A stretch of DNA of 57,577 nt from Acidobacteriota bacterium. Its GTDB lineage: Bacteria; Acidobacteriota; Terriglobia; Terriglobales; Acidobacteriaceae. The notes under the pieces are model-generated. The model ran no database searches. It was given only the letters and a program-made list of their open reading frames with translations, and was not told the DNA's origin. Positions 10,822 to 19,791 of this stretch are shown piece by piece. Position 1 is the first letter of the stretch, and every line of letters starts with the position of its first letter. Location of the stretch: contig JAFDVW010000035.1 in NCBI GenBank assembly GCA_018268755.1, forward strand, positions 197 to 57,773, written 5' to 3'. A program made the translations under genes and the position numbers.

Positions 10822-12657
10822 TTAGTTGTTTTCGTTGCTGGCCCGTTTCCAGGAAAGCAAATCGCCGATGGTGGAGCCGCCCGTGCTGGAAGAGACCGGC
10901 TGCTTGTAGGCTTCCACGTCCGCTCGCGAAGCTTCTTCGCCCACGGCGCGAATGCTGAGGCCGACTTTCTTCTCCTCGGGATTCATCTTGATGATCTTGA
11001 AGTCGTGCTCCACACCCGGTTCCAGCTTGATGGGGTGGCCCTGGTCGTCCACGGCCTCGGAATTGTGACAGAGGCCTTCGACCCCCTCGGCGATCTCAAC
11101 AAAGGCGCCGAAGTTGGCCACGCGCAGGACCTTGCCGTGCAGCACGTCGCCGATCTTATGGGTCTCGAAGAAGGATTCCCAAACGTCCGGCTGCAGTTGC
11201 TTCACGCCCAGCGAGAGACGGCGCTTGTCCGGCTCGATGGCCAGCACCACAGCCTTCACGCGATCGCCCTTCTTCAGGACTTCGGAAGGGTGCTTCACGC
11301 GCTTGGTCCAGCTCAGATTGCTGACGTGGACCAGTCCGTCGATGCCGTCTTCGATCTCAATAAACGCGCCAAAATCGGTCAGGTTGCGCACCCGGCCTTC
11401 CACCTGCGCGCCCACCGGGTACTTGTCATGCAACGAATCCCAGGGGTTGGTGGAGAGCTGGCGCATCCCCAGCGAAATCCGGCGCTCCTGCGGGTTCACA
11501 TTCAACACCACGCATTCCACCTGGTCGCCGACGTTGACCAGCTTGGAGGGGTGTTTCATGCGCTTGGACCAGGTCATTTCGCTGACGTGGACCAGGCCTT
11601 CGATGCCCTGCTCGAGTTCCACGAACGCGCCGTAGTCGGTCACGCTGATGACCCGTCCGGCCACGTGCGCGCCCACCGGATAACGCTGGGTGGCATCCAG
11701 CCAGGGATCGGGCGTTAGCTGCTTGAAGCCGAGCGAAACCCGCTGCTTCTCTTTGTCGAATTTGAGCACCTTCACCTGGATCTGGTCGCCCACATTGACC
11801 AGGTCTTTGGGGTGAGTCAACCGTCCCCACGACATGTCGGTGATGTGCAGCAGACCGTCAATTCCGCCCATGTCCACGAAGGCGCCGTACTCGGTGAGGT
11901 TCTTGACCACGCCGGTCAGTACCGAGCCTTCTTCCAGGTGCTCCAGGGTTTTGGATTTCTTTTCGTTCTGCTCTTCTTCCAGAATCTGCTTGCGCGAGAC
12001 CACGATATTGCCGCGCTTCTTGTTCAGCTTGATGACCGCGACTTCCAGCGTCTGGCCCTTGAGTGCGTCCAGGTTCCGCACCGGGCGCAGATCGACCTGA
12101 GAGCCGGGCAGGAACGCCTGGGCTCCCAGAATGTCCACCGTGAGTCCGCCCTTAATGCGGTCAATGACGATGGCCTGGATCGGCTTCTTGTCGTTGTGGG
12201 CCTTCTCAATCTCGTCCCAGGCGCGCAGGCGCTGCGCCTTCTGGTGGGAAAGGTTAATGTAGCCTTCCTCGGTCGTGCCCTTTTCCCGCATGACGTCAAT
12301 TTCGTCGCCGGGCTGGAACTTCGACTGGCCCTCATGATTCAGGACCTCGGAGAGCGGCAGCATGCCCTCCGACTTGGCGCCAATGTCCACCACCACGTGG
12401 GTGGGGGTCAGCTTCAGCACCGTGCCTTTGAGGATGTTGTCCTCGCTGATGGCCTCTTCCGTCTCGCTGGTGAAGTTCTCGAGGGCCGCGGCAAAGTCAT
12501 CGCCGGCGGATTCCTGGCTCTCCGTTTCGTCCTCGGCCGCACTGGCGGCAGGAGGAACGACGTGTAGGTCGTGCTCGTCAGCGGCTGGGCTGATGGGCTC
12601 GGGTTCTTGTGTGGTAACGGACGAATCCAGGTTGCGGGCGGTGCTGTCGTCGGACAA
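10822..12657 (-). CDS. rpsA: 30S ribosomal protein S1
   Basis: A 611-residue RNA-binding ribosomal protein that helps load mRNA on the 30S subunit. An acidic N-terminal extension of about 72 residues is followed by six S1 (OB-fold) domains, at about 74-140, 160-225, 245-310, 330-400, 415-485 and 500-570. Domains 3-6 are the most regular (AFVDMGGIDGLLHITDMSW, AFVELEQGIEGLVHVSEMTW, AFIEIEDGIDGLVHVSNLSW). TTG 12657 is the start of the open frame, with AGAGAGG nine bases upstream. A strong promoter lies about 150 bases upstream, leaving a leader long enough for S1 autoregulation as known in enterobacteria. That regulation is not shown here. Confidence 0.97.
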   Translation of the reverse strand: MSDDSTARNLDSSVTTQEPEPISPAADEHDLHVVPPAASAAEDETESQESAGDDFAAALENFTSETEEAISEDNILKGTVLKLTPTHVVVDIGAKSEGMLPLSEVLNHEGQSKFQPGDEIDVMREKGTTEEGYINLSHQKAQRLRAWDEIEKAHNDKKPIQAIVIDRIKGGLTVDILGAQAFLPGSQVDLRPVRNLDALKGQTLEVAVIKLNKKRGNIVVSRKQILEEEQNEKKSKTLEHLEEGSVLTGVVKNLTEYGAFVDMGGIDGLLHITDMSWGRLTHPKDLVNVGDQIQVKVLKFDKEKQRVSLGFKQLTPDPWLDATQRYPVGAHVAGRVISVTDYGAFVELEQGIEGLVHVSEMTWSKRMKHPSKLVNVGDQVECVVLNVNPQERRISLGMRQLSTNPWDSLHDKYPVGAQVEGRVRNLTDFGAFIEIEDGIDGLVHVSNLSWTKRVKHPSEVLKKGDRVKAVVLAIEPDKRRLSLGVKQLQPDVWESFFETHKIGDVLHGKVLRVANFGAFVEIAEGVEGLCHNSEAVDDQGHPIKLEPGVEHDFKIIKMNPEEKKVGLSIRAVGEEASRADVEAYKQPVSSSTGGSTIGDLLSWKRASNENN

Positions 12658-12810
12658 GGTTATGGCCTCTCTGAGAGTCTAGAAGCGGGCTGTTTCGCGG
12701 ACTGCTGGTGGAGTCTTTGGTTTTGTTGTACCCGCCCTGGCGAGCGAGCTAGGACAATGCCAGCGGTCAATCGTTCCTGAGAAGCGACCCGCCTCCAAGG
12801 GAACACTTCG

Positions 12811-12840
12811 ACTATAGCAACGGCTTACAAAGGGTGTCAA
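12811..12840 (-). promoter_or_regulatory. rpsA promoter
   Basis: Read on the minus strand, TTGACA (12835-12840) and TATAGT (12811-12816) are 18 bases apart. A TGC just before the -10 makes it an extended -10. Transcription would start near 12804, giving a leader of about 145 bases before rpsA. I see nothing else recognisable in the 12658-13081 gap. Confidence 0.75.
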
Positions 12841-13081
12841 ACGCCAAATCGGGAGTTTTTCCTGGGCAAACCCCCAACCTGCCCGCCTTTTTGATCTCGG
12901 CCAGAGTGGGGTGGCAGATTGTGAAAATTACATGAAATTCCTTCCGTTTTTGCTCACCGATGCCGGTTATGGGGCTCGAAGCGCGGGGTGGTTTCCAGCA
13001 TTCGGCCTTAGGGAGGGCCTTAACCCTTTACAAACCCGGAGGGTTCCGCTTCCTGCCCCTTATCTGCTACTCTCCGGGGCC

Positions 13082-13567
13082 ATGGACTACCTGTGGACTC
13101 CCTGGCGCTACGCCTATGTCAGCACGGCTGGCAAGACCTCCGACTGCATTTTCTGTGACCTGCTCGCCGCCGGCGACGACGCCCAAAGCCGCATCGTTCA
13201 CCGCGCCCGCCATTGTTTCATCATCCTGAATACTTATCCCTACAATCCCGGCCACGTGATGGTGGTCCCTTATGCCCACCTGGACCAGCTGCAGAAGCTG
13301 CCCGCGGAGGCGGCCCACGAGATGATGGACCTGGTGCAGCGCATGGAGACGGTCCTGCGCCAGCTGTATAAGCCGGACGGGGTCAACCTGGGGATGAACA
13401 TCGGCCGCTCCGCCGGGGCCGGAGTCGCGGGCCACATTCATATGCATGTGCTGCCCCGCTGGACGGCGGACGCCAATTTCATGACCGTCATCGGCGAGAC
13501 CCGGGTCCTGCCGGAAAGCGCCGAAACCACCTACGCCAAGATCAAGGGCGCCTTGGGAGTGGGATAA
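13082..13567 (+). CDS. HIT family nucleotide hydrolase/phosphorylase
   Basis: A 161-residue protein starting MDYLWTPWRYAYV. It has the zinc-binding CIFCDLL knuckle and the histidine triad HIHMHVLPRW near residue 120, with the substrate loop NTYPYNPGHVMVVP. The WTPWR opening is typical of the actinobacterial Ap4A phosphorylase-like branch of HIT proteins, which split diadenosine polyphosphates. The substrate here is inferred from the family only. The open frame extends upstream to 12911, but the conserved protein begins at ATG 13082, preceded by a purine-poor region. Confidence 0.88.
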   Translation: MDYLWTPWRYAYVSTAGKTSDCIFCDLLAAGDDAQSRIVHRARHCFIILNTYPYNPGHVMVVPYAHLDQLQKLPAEAAHEMMDLVQRMETVLRQLYKPDGVNLGMNIGRSAGAGVAGHIHMHVLPRWTADANFMTVIGETRVLPESAETTYAKIKGALGVG

Positions 13568-13592
13568 GCGATTTCTGGGTTAGCCCGTCCCG

Positions 13593-13666
13593 GGATACCC
13601 GGAGGCAAGGCCGCGCCCAAGTTGACAACTAGCTTTCCTCGCTAGGAGTTATACTTCCGGGTATCC
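13593..13666 (+). promoter_or_regulatory. Nested inverted repeats upstream of the aldo/keto reductase gene
   Basis: An 11-bp perfect inverted repeat, GGATACCCGGA (13593-13603) and TCCGGGTATCC (13656-13666), encloses a second dyad AACTAGC/GCTAGGAGTT. A TTGACA (13622-13627) and a TATACT (13650-13655) also lie inside it. The 22-base spacing is too long for an ordinary promoter. It may be an operator region or a leader hairpin. Confidence 0.4.
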
Positions 13667-13718
13667 GGGGCCCGCCTGCATTCGCGGCCCCTATTCACCG
13701 TAGCTAGCGAGGCACGCT

Positions 13719-14711
13719 ATGAGCAAAGACCTCTCCCGCAGAAAATTTCTGGAAAAACTTGGATTGGGATCGGCTGCCGGCGCGAGCATTTCGCTGCTAA
13801 AAGATGCTGCTTTCGCACGTCCTCCCGCGGCGGTGCTTCCGGGGCGCACTCTGGGAAGGACGGGAAGCAAGGTTTCGATTCTGGCCTTCGGATGCGGCAG
13901 CCGATTCCTCATGTATCAGGAAGAGGACAAAGCCTTCGCTGTGCTCAATCGCGCCATCGATTTGGGCATTACTTATCTGGACACGGCCTATGCCTATGGC
14001 GATGGCAAAAGCGAAAGCCGGGTGGGACAGGTGATGGCGTCACGCCGTAAGGAGGTATGGCTGGCCACGAAGATTCCCGATCGCAGCCGCGACGGATTTC
14101 TGCGGCGGTTGGAAGGTAGCCTGAAACGGCTCCAGACCGACCACGTGGATCTGGTGCACATCCACAGTCTGGGCCAGGCCGATGACCTGGCAAAAATCGA
14201 GGCGCCCAACGGCGCACTGAAAGGCGCCCTCGAAGCCCGCGAGCAGAAAATGGCGCGCTTCATTGGCATGACCAGTCATACCAATGGAGAAGTGATGGCC
14301 GCCGCCATCCAGCACAACGACCTCGACTGCGTGCAAATGGCGTTGAACGCTTCCCGCAATGGACGGTTTGAAGAGCTTGCTTTGCCCGCCGCGAACAAAA
14401 AGAACCTGGGCGTCATCGCGATGAAGGTCACCGGCCAGGAATTTTTAGTGGGTAACGGGGCCGGGAAAAGCGATATGAAATCTTTGCTGCGCTATTCCAT
14501 GGGACTTCCCGTGACTACCGCCGTGGTCGGCATGCCTCAATTGGAGATGCTGGAGCAGAACGTGGAAATCGCGCGCAGTTTCTCCCCACTGAATGAAAAA
14601 GAACTGGAAAAACTTCGCCGCGAACTCGCGCCCTCACGCGAGGGCCTGGAACACAGACTGGTGGGCCACTTGGATGGACCGACGGAAGCTCCCGAAATGT
14701 TTTTTGCGTAA
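13719..14711 (+). CDS. Tat-exported aldo/keto reductase
   Basis: A 330-residue NAD(P)H-dependent oxidoreductase. The N-terminus LSRRKFLEKLGLGSAAGAS is a twin-arginine signal, implying folded export to the periplasm. The TIM-barrel catalytic tetrad is visible: Asp and Tyr in LDTAYAYGDGKSE, Lys in WLATKIPDR and His in VDLVHIHSLG. The cofactor-side segment MGLPVTTAVVGMP is near the C-terminus. Most relatives are cytoplasmic, so the Tat leader is notable but common in Acidobacteria and Planctomycetes. The substrate is unknown. It stands alone, with a dyad-rich upstream region. Confidence 0.9.
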   Translation: MSKDLSRRKFLEKLGLGSAAGASISLLKDAAFARPPAAVLPGRTLGRTGSKVSILAFGCGSRFLMYQEEDKAFAVLNRAIDLGITYLDTAYAYGDGKSESRVGQVMASRRKEVWLATKIPDRSRDGFLRRLEGSLKRLQTDHVDLVHIHSLGQADDLAKIEAPNGALKGALEAREQKMARFIGMTSHTNGEVMAAAIQHNDLDCVQMALNASRNGRFEELALPAANKKNLGVIAMKVTGQEFLVGNGAGKSDMKSLLRYSMGLPVTTAVVGMPQLEMLEQNVEIARSFSPLNEKELEKLRRELAPSREGLEHRLVGHLDGPTEAPEMFFA

Positions 14712-14736
14712 TTCGGGTGGATGACGATATTTGCCT

Positions 14737-16770
14737 TTATCGCAGCAGCCTGGCCATCTCTTCTTCATCGATCACGGCCACGCCCAGCTCTTTCGCTTTG
14801 TCGAGTTTCGAGCCGGCCTCGCTGCCCGCCACCACGTAATCGGTCTTTTTGCTGACCGAGCCGGAGACCCGCCCGCCGGCGTCTTCAATGAGCTTTTTGG
14901 CCTCATCGCGGGTGAAGTGCCCCAGTGTGCCGGTCAGAACGAATGTCTTTCCGGCCAGTTTGGTGCCGCGTTCCTTCTTTTTGCCGGTGAAGGCCAGCCC
15001 GGCCTTGCGCAGCTGCTCGACCAGCTCTCGGTTCTTGGGTTCGGCGAAAAATTCCAGGATACTTTCGGCGATGCGCGGGCCGACTTCGTTGACCTCCTGC
15101 AATTCCTCGAGGTTCGCCTGCATCAGCGCATCCATGGAGCCGAAGTGCTCGGCCAGGAATTGCGCGGTGCGTTCCCCCACAAAGCGGATGCCCAGCCCGA
15201 AGATCACGCGCTCCAGCGGCAGTTTTTTGGACGCTTCAATCTCATCCAGAACATTCTGCGCCGACTTGTCGCCCATGCGTTCCAGTGAGAGCAAGTCGTC
15301 TTTGGTCAGCTTGTAGATGCCGGCGACGTTTTTGACCAGGCCCTTGTCGGTGAGCTGATTGACCAGCGCGTCGCCCATGCCCTCGATGTTCATGACGTGC
15401 CGCGAGGCGAAGTGCAGAATGGTCTCGCGCAATTTTGCCGGGCAGTTGGCGTTCACACAGCGGTGGTCGGCCTCGCCCTCGGTGCGGATGACGTGGCCGC
15501 CGCACACCGGACACCTCTCCGGCATGTGAAACTCTTTGTGCCCGCGAGGGTGGTCTTTGTCGTCTACCACGCGCGTGACTTTGGGGATGACATCCCCGCC
15601 GCGTTCCACTTCCACCCAGTCGCCAATCTTCACGCCCAGGCGCTCAATCTCGTCCATATTGTGCAGGGTGGCGCGGCTGACCGTGGTGCCGCCAATCGGC
15701 ACGGGGGTCAATGCCGCGACCGGCGTGAGCTTTCCCGTGCGCCCTACTTGCACCAGGATGTCCTCCACCTGCGTGATGCCGCCGCGCGCCGCGTATTTGT
15801 AGGCGATGGCCCAGCGCGGGGCCTTGCCGGTGAAGCCCAGCTCCTGCTGCAAGGGGGTGCGGTCGACCTTGACCACGATACCGTCAATCTCGTAGGGCAA
15901 GCTCTCGCGCTTTTTTTCTTCCTTTTCGATGAAGCGCCACACTTCGTCGAAATTCTTGGCGAGGGTGCGATAGCTGTTCACCTTGAAGCCCGCGGCGTCG
16001 AGAGCTTCCAGGGTCCTCCAGTGCCGGTCGAAGTAGGTGCGGCCGTCCACCAGCAGCATGTAGCCGAAGTAGTCGAGGCGGCGCTGCGCGGTGATGCTGG
16101 GCTCCAGCTGCCGTACCGTGCCCGCGGTGGCATTGCGGGGATTGGCAAAGGTCGAAAGACCATGCGCGGCCCGCTCATCGTTCATCTTTTTGAAGGCGGC
16201 CAGCGGCATCAGCATTTCTCCGCGCACCTCGAAGTTCGCGGGAACTCCGGCCTTCTTCAGCTTGTCTTTAGGAATCGACAGGGGGATGGAGCGCACGGTG
16301 CGCACATTCAGGGTAACGTCTTCGCCGATCGAGCCGTCGCCGCGGGTGATGCCGCGCACCAGTTGCCCGTCTTCATAGCGCAAAGCCAGCGACATGCCGT
16401 CCAGCTTCAGCTCACACACGTAGTCCACATCACTGCGCCCGGTGAGTTCGTGCACCCGGCGCTCCCAGTTGCGCAAATCGTCCTCGTTGTAGGTGTTGTC
16501 CAGCGACAACATGGGCGAAGAGTGCTGGGCCTTGACAAATCCCTCGCGCGGCTTGCCGCCCACCCGCTGTGTGGGCGAATCGGGAGTGATCAGCTCGGGA
16601 TGCTCCGCTTCAATGGCCTTCAATTCGTTCATCAGCACGTCGAACTGGGCGTCGCTGATCTCGGGATTGTCAAGCACGTAATAGCGGTACTCGTGGTGGC
16701 GGATTTTCTCGCGCACTGCATCGAGCTTCTTTTCGAGGTCTTTTCCCTTGGGATGCTTTGCGGCAGACAT
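14737..16770 (-). CDS. ligA: NAD-dependent DNA ligase
   Basis: A 677-residue ligase that seals nicks in replication and repair using NAD. Domains in order are Ia (YYVLDNPEISDAQFD), the adenylation domain with the catalytic lysine in CELKLDGMSLALRYEDG (about residue 120), the OB fold, and a four-cysteine zinc finger (CPVCGG ... CVNANCPAKLRE). Helix-hairpin-helix repeats and a C-terminal BRCT domain (KTFVLTGTLGHFTRDEA onward) follow. I start at ATG 16770; an upstream frame to 16956 runs into a palindromic repeat and is not conserved-looking. Length is normal for LigA. Confidence 0.97.
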   Translation of the reverse strand: MSAAKHPKGKDLEKKLDAVREKIRHHEYRYYVLDNPEISDAQFDVLMNELKAIEAEHPELITPDSPTQRVGGKPREGFVKAQHSSPMLSLDNTYNEDDLRNWERRVHELTGRSDVDYVCELKLDGMSLALRYEDGQLVRGITRGDGSIGEDVTLNVRTVRSIPLSIPKDKLKKAGVPANFEVRGEMLMPLAAFKKMNDERAAHGLSTFANPRNATAGTVRQLEPSITAQRRLDYFGYMLLVDGRTYFDRHWRTLEALDAAGFKVNSYRTLAKNFDEVWRFIEKEEKKRESLPYEIDGIVVKVDRTPLQQELGFTGKAPRWAIAYKYAARGGITQVEDILVQVGRTGKLTPVAALTPVPIGGTTVSRATLHNMDEIERLGVKIGDWVEVERGGDVIPKVTRVVDDKDHPRGHKEFHMPERCPVCGGHVIRTEGEADHRCVNANCPAKLRETILHFASRHVMNIEGMGDALVNQLTDKGLVKNVAGIYKLTKDDLLSLERMGDKSAQNVLDEIEASKKLPLERVIFGLGIRFVGERTAQFLAEHFGSMDALMQANLEELQEVNEVGPRIAESILEFFAEPKNRELVEQLRKAGLAFTGKKKERGTKLAGKTFVLTGTLGHFTRDEAKKLIEDAGGRVSGSVSKKTDYVVAGSEAGSKLDKAKELGVAVIDEEEMARLLR

Positions 16771-16802
16771 GGCGAGAGGAATTATATGCGGAGTGACAGT
16801 CA

Positions 16803-16860
16803 TGTGGCGCGGGCGCCCTCGCCCGCGTCTACCCTGGCGAACAAGGGTGTCTGCCCCACT
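16803..16860. repeat. REP-like palindromic repeat (GTGGCGCGGGCGCCC family)
   Basis: A GC palindrome GGCGCGGGCGCCCTCGCCCG is followed by a second, degenerate palindromic half ending GTCTGCCCCAC. The same two-part layout recurs at 27258, 27600, 36329 (four times) and 51671. Confidence 0.75.
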
Positions 16861-16882
16861 TTTGCAATTGCCGCGCAAACGC

Positions 16883-18520
16883 CTACACCAGATCATCCGT
16901 TTTGAGCGGTGCGCCTTTCCACGTGCTGCCGAACTGCTTCTCCACGAACCCGGCATCGTAGTCTTTCTTTTGTGCTTGCAACGCCTGGCTCAGCCCCCAC
17001 AGCGAGCGCGGATTGCGTGGGTTGCGCTCCAGATCGTCGCGGAAGATTTTCTCCGCCCCGGCGTAGTCGCCGTTCAGCAGCAGCACGGCGCCCAACGACT
17101 CACGCACCGGAAAGAACCAGTCCGGCGGCTCGTTGTACTTGAGCGTGTCCTGCACCGCCACCGCCTCCTGCAACTGCGCGATGGCGCCGGCCCGGTCATT
17201 TTTCGCCAAAGCGATCTTCGCCCCCAGGAAATCGCGCGAAATCTTCAGGATATCTTTGGTCTTATTGGTGACCGGCATGGCGAAGATGGCGTCTTCCGGC
17301 ATGTTCTTTTCGGCATCCGCAACAATCTGGTATTCCTTCTCGGCTTGGGGAAGCTTGTCCTTGCCGGCGAAGGCCAGGCCGCGGGCAAAGTGCCAGAACA
17401 GCGTCAAGGTCTGCAGTTCGGCGGCCGGCTGGGGCGTCCTGAGAATTTCATCCCAGCGATGGAAGCGGATATCCACCGCCAGGGGCACGGTCATAAAGCC
17501 TTCGAGCGGCGGCATCTCCTTCACGTGCGGAGCCACATGCGCCGCCAAGGCCTGGCCGGCCTTCTTGGAATTTTCATAGTCTCCGTCCATGGCGGCACAG
17601 ATGGCAATGAAGTGCAGATTATGGCTGTAATACATGGCGGCATACATGCCTTGGCCGCCACTGGCCTTGATGTAAGCTTCATCCGCCGCGGCGGCCGCCT
17701 GGTTGGTTTTTACCGCTGAGGCATAATCGCCGGTGCGGATATAGACGTGCGCCGGCATGTGAACAATGTGTCCAGCGGCGGGGGCGATGGTAGGCAGGCG
17801 GCTGGCGGCGGCCAGGGCCCGCTCCGGATGCTGCGAGGCCTCCGTGGCATGGATGTAGTAATGGATGGCTCCCAGATGGTTGGGATAGCGCCGCAACACC
17901 GACTCCAGCGTCGCAACAATCTCCTCGGTATTCACTTCCGGCGTGCCATCGGGATGCCACAGGCCCCAGGGATGCAGGTTCATGCCCGACTCGGCAAACA
18001 GGACGGCCGCATCGGGATCATCCGGGTACTGCTTCATCACCTCCCGCATCGCGTCATGATAAGCTTCCGCGGATTTGTGCCGGTCGGGATTGGGCTCAGC
18101 CGGGAAGCGCACCGCCATGGCCTGAATGTAGGCCTGTTCGCTCGGCGAGGCATTGGCCATCAGGCTGACCGCCTTCTGGATGGCTTCGTGCGCCTGCTGA
18201 AAGCGGCCATCGTCGGCCGGATCGTTGTAGTTGGGGCCAATTGCTTCCGCCACGCCCCAGAACGCCATGGCCAGCTTGGGATCGAGTTCCCCGGCGTGGG
18301 CGAAGGAGCGCGCTGCCTCGTCATGATTGAAGGCGTAGATGTAGCGCAGGCCCTGGTCGAAGAACTCCTGGGCTTGCTGGTTTTTGGTGGACACGGGATG
18401 ATGCAGATCGCTGAGGCCGGTCACCAGGGTCACAGGCTTCGCCTGGGTATGCATGGAATGGTCCTGGGCGGCAGCCAGGCAGGAAAATGTAAGTAAGATG
18501 AAAGTACAGAGATGTCGCAT
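16883..18520 (-). CDS. Exported tetratricopeptide-repeat protein
   Basis: A 545-residue protein with signal peptide MRHLCTFILLTFSCLAAAQ, followed by helical repeats. TPR-like units are clear at about 50-120 (FFDQGLRYIYAFNHDEAARS, then ELDPKLAMAFWGVAEA). More lie in the middle (RYPNHLGAIHYYIHATEA, AGHIVHMPAHVYIRTGDY) and at the C-terminus (VLLLNGDYAGAEKIFRDDLE). Such proteins are usually scaffolds; no enzyme motif is present. ATG 18520 is chosen because the signal peptide starts there and the longer frame adds nothing plausible. It lies head to head with the lipid kinase gene. Confidence 0.8.
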   Translation of the reverse strand: MRHLCTFILLTFSCLAAAQDHSMHTQAKPVTLVTGLSDLHHPVSTKNQQAQEFFDQGLRYIYAFNHDEAARSFAHAGELDPKLAMAFWGVAEAIGPNYNDPADDGRFQQAHEAIQKAVSLMANASPSEQAYIQAMAVRFPAEPNPDRHKSAEAYHDAMREVMKQYPDDPDAAVLFAESGMNLHPWGLWHPDGTPEVNTEEIVATLESVLRRYPNHLGAIHYYIHATEASQHPERALAAASRLPTIAPAAGHIVHMPAHVYIRTGDYASAVKTNQAAAAADEAYIKASGGQGMYAAMYYSHNLHFIAICAAMDGDYENSKKAGQALAAHVAPHVKEMPPLEGFMTVPLAVDIRFHRWDEILRTPQPAAELQTLTLFWHFARGLAFAGKDKLPQAEKEYQIVADAEKNMPEDAIFAMPVTNKTKDILKISRDFLGAKIALAKNDRAGAIAQLQEAVAVQDTLKYNEPPDWFFPVRESLGAVLLLNGDYAGAEKIFRDDLERNPRNPRSLWGLSQALQAQKKDYDAGFVEKQFGSTWKGAPLKTDDLV

Positions 18521-18712
18521 GAATAGACCTCCTGAGAAGGAGACGGTTTTGAATTGCGAGACGAACACCCCAGATCGGTGGCAGTAGCTTAGCCCAGGAG
18601 GGCGCGCTTCGCAATCCTGGACTGAGCGGGTCGGTTTTTGCCGGGGAGGCTGCCTGGGGCCTTGCTGGGTTTACAAGACTGTAACCTCCCTCCGTTACAA
18701 TGCATTTTTTCC

Positions 18713-19633
18713 ATGCAAAAGGCCGTGCTGCTCTATAACCCGCTCTCCGGCCGCCGTCGCGAACGCCGCGTCCACGACGTTGAGAAGGCCGCCGGGGTCC
18801 TGCGCCGGGCCGGCAAGGAAGTTTCTTTTGTTCCCACACGCGGTGCGGCCGACGCCATGGAGCAGGTGCAGGAATTCATCGCACACGGGTACGACACCAT
18901 TTTTGCCTGTGGGGGCGACGGCACGGTGCACGACCTTTTGCAGGGGGTGGTGGGCACGGACGCGGCCTTAGGAGTCATCCCCCTGGGGACCGCCAATGCC
19001 TTGGCGCACGATCTAAAGCTCCCGCTGACTCCGGAGAAGGCCGCACAGGCGGCGCTGACGGCGCGGCGCCAACGCATTGCTGTGGGCCGCGTGGAGTATG
19101 CCGATTTTTCCGGGAACCCCGCCGCCCGTTACTTTACCGTCGCCGTGGGCATCGGTGTGGATGCGCATCTTTTCTACAAATTGAATTCCGGCATCAAGAA
19201 CCGCCTGGGCATGGCCGCTTACTACGCCAAGGCCTGGCATCTGTGGATGACCCACGAGATGGAGCGCTTCCGCGTGCACAGCGATGGGCACGAGCATTCG
19301 CTTACCGAACTTCTGGCGGTGCGGATCCGTTATTTCGGCGGCGTCATGCGGGAGTTGGCCCCGGGCGCGTCGCTCGAATCCGAGGATCTGCGCCTGCTCA
19401 TGAGCCACACCGACAGCCGCCTGTCCTATCTGCGCTATGTGGTGCGGGGAATGGTGGGGGCGCGGTGGAGCGTGCCCGGTATCGAGCTGCGCAGCAGCCG
19501 GCAGGTCGCCTGCGCTTATGAAGCGCCGGCCTCAGGGAAGAAAGTGTATGTCGAGGCCGATGGAGAATTGCTCGGCACCCTGCCGGTGAAAATCTACAGC
19601 GTGCCTAATGCGGTGACCCTGCTCATGCCCTGA
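18713..19633 (+). CDS. Diacylglycerol kinase family lipid kinase
   Basis: A 306-residue cytoplasmic or membrane-associated kinase of the DgkB/YegS family. It has the nucleotide-binding motif ACGGDGTVHDLLQGVVG (about residue 63), the second glycine-rich block PLGTANALAHDL and a C-terminal beta-sandwich lobe. Family members phosphorylate diacylglycerol or related lipids; which lipid is used here cannot be told. ATG 18713 is chosen because VLLYNPLSGRR immediately follows, the usual family opening. The open frame continues upstream to 18638 without support. Confidence 0.88.
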   Translation: MQKAVLLYNPLSGRRRERRVHDVEKAAGVLRRAGKEVSFVPTRGAADAMEQVQEFIAHGYDTIFACGGDGTVHDLLQGVVGTDAALGVIPLGTANALAHDLKLPLTPEKAAQAALTARRQRIAVGRVEYADFSGNPAARYFTVAVGIGVDAHLFYKLNSGIKNRLGMAAYYAKAWHLWMTHEMERFRVHSDGHEHSLTELLAVRIRYFGGVMRELAPGASLESEDLRLLMSHTDSRLSYLRYVVRGMVGARWSVPGIELRSSRQVACAYEAPASGKKVYVEADGELLGTLPVKIYSVPNAVTLLMP

Positions 19634-19641
19634 GGGTATGC

Positions 19642-19791
19642 GTGGGCGGGCGTCTCGCCCGCGCAAAGATTCCATCCGGCCACGCGCGGGCGAGACGCCC
19701 GCGCCCACACGAAGCATCCTATCCCACCCATAGGGATTCTTCGACGGCGTGCCGTTCGCAAAAGCGAACGGCAACTTGCTCAGAATGACAG
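19642..19791. repeat. Inverted repeat pair plus a truncated GTCATTCTGAG-type element
   Basis: A 23-bp arm (19642-19664, GTGGGCGGGCGTCTCGCCCG core) and its near-perfect complement (19684-19708, with a two-base insertion) form a large hairpin after the lipid kinase gene. The following segment, with hairpin CGTTCGCAAAAGCGAACG and ending CTCAGAATGACAG, looks like a deleted copy of the GTCATCCTGAG family. It reaches into the last codons of gltX. Confidence 0.65.
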
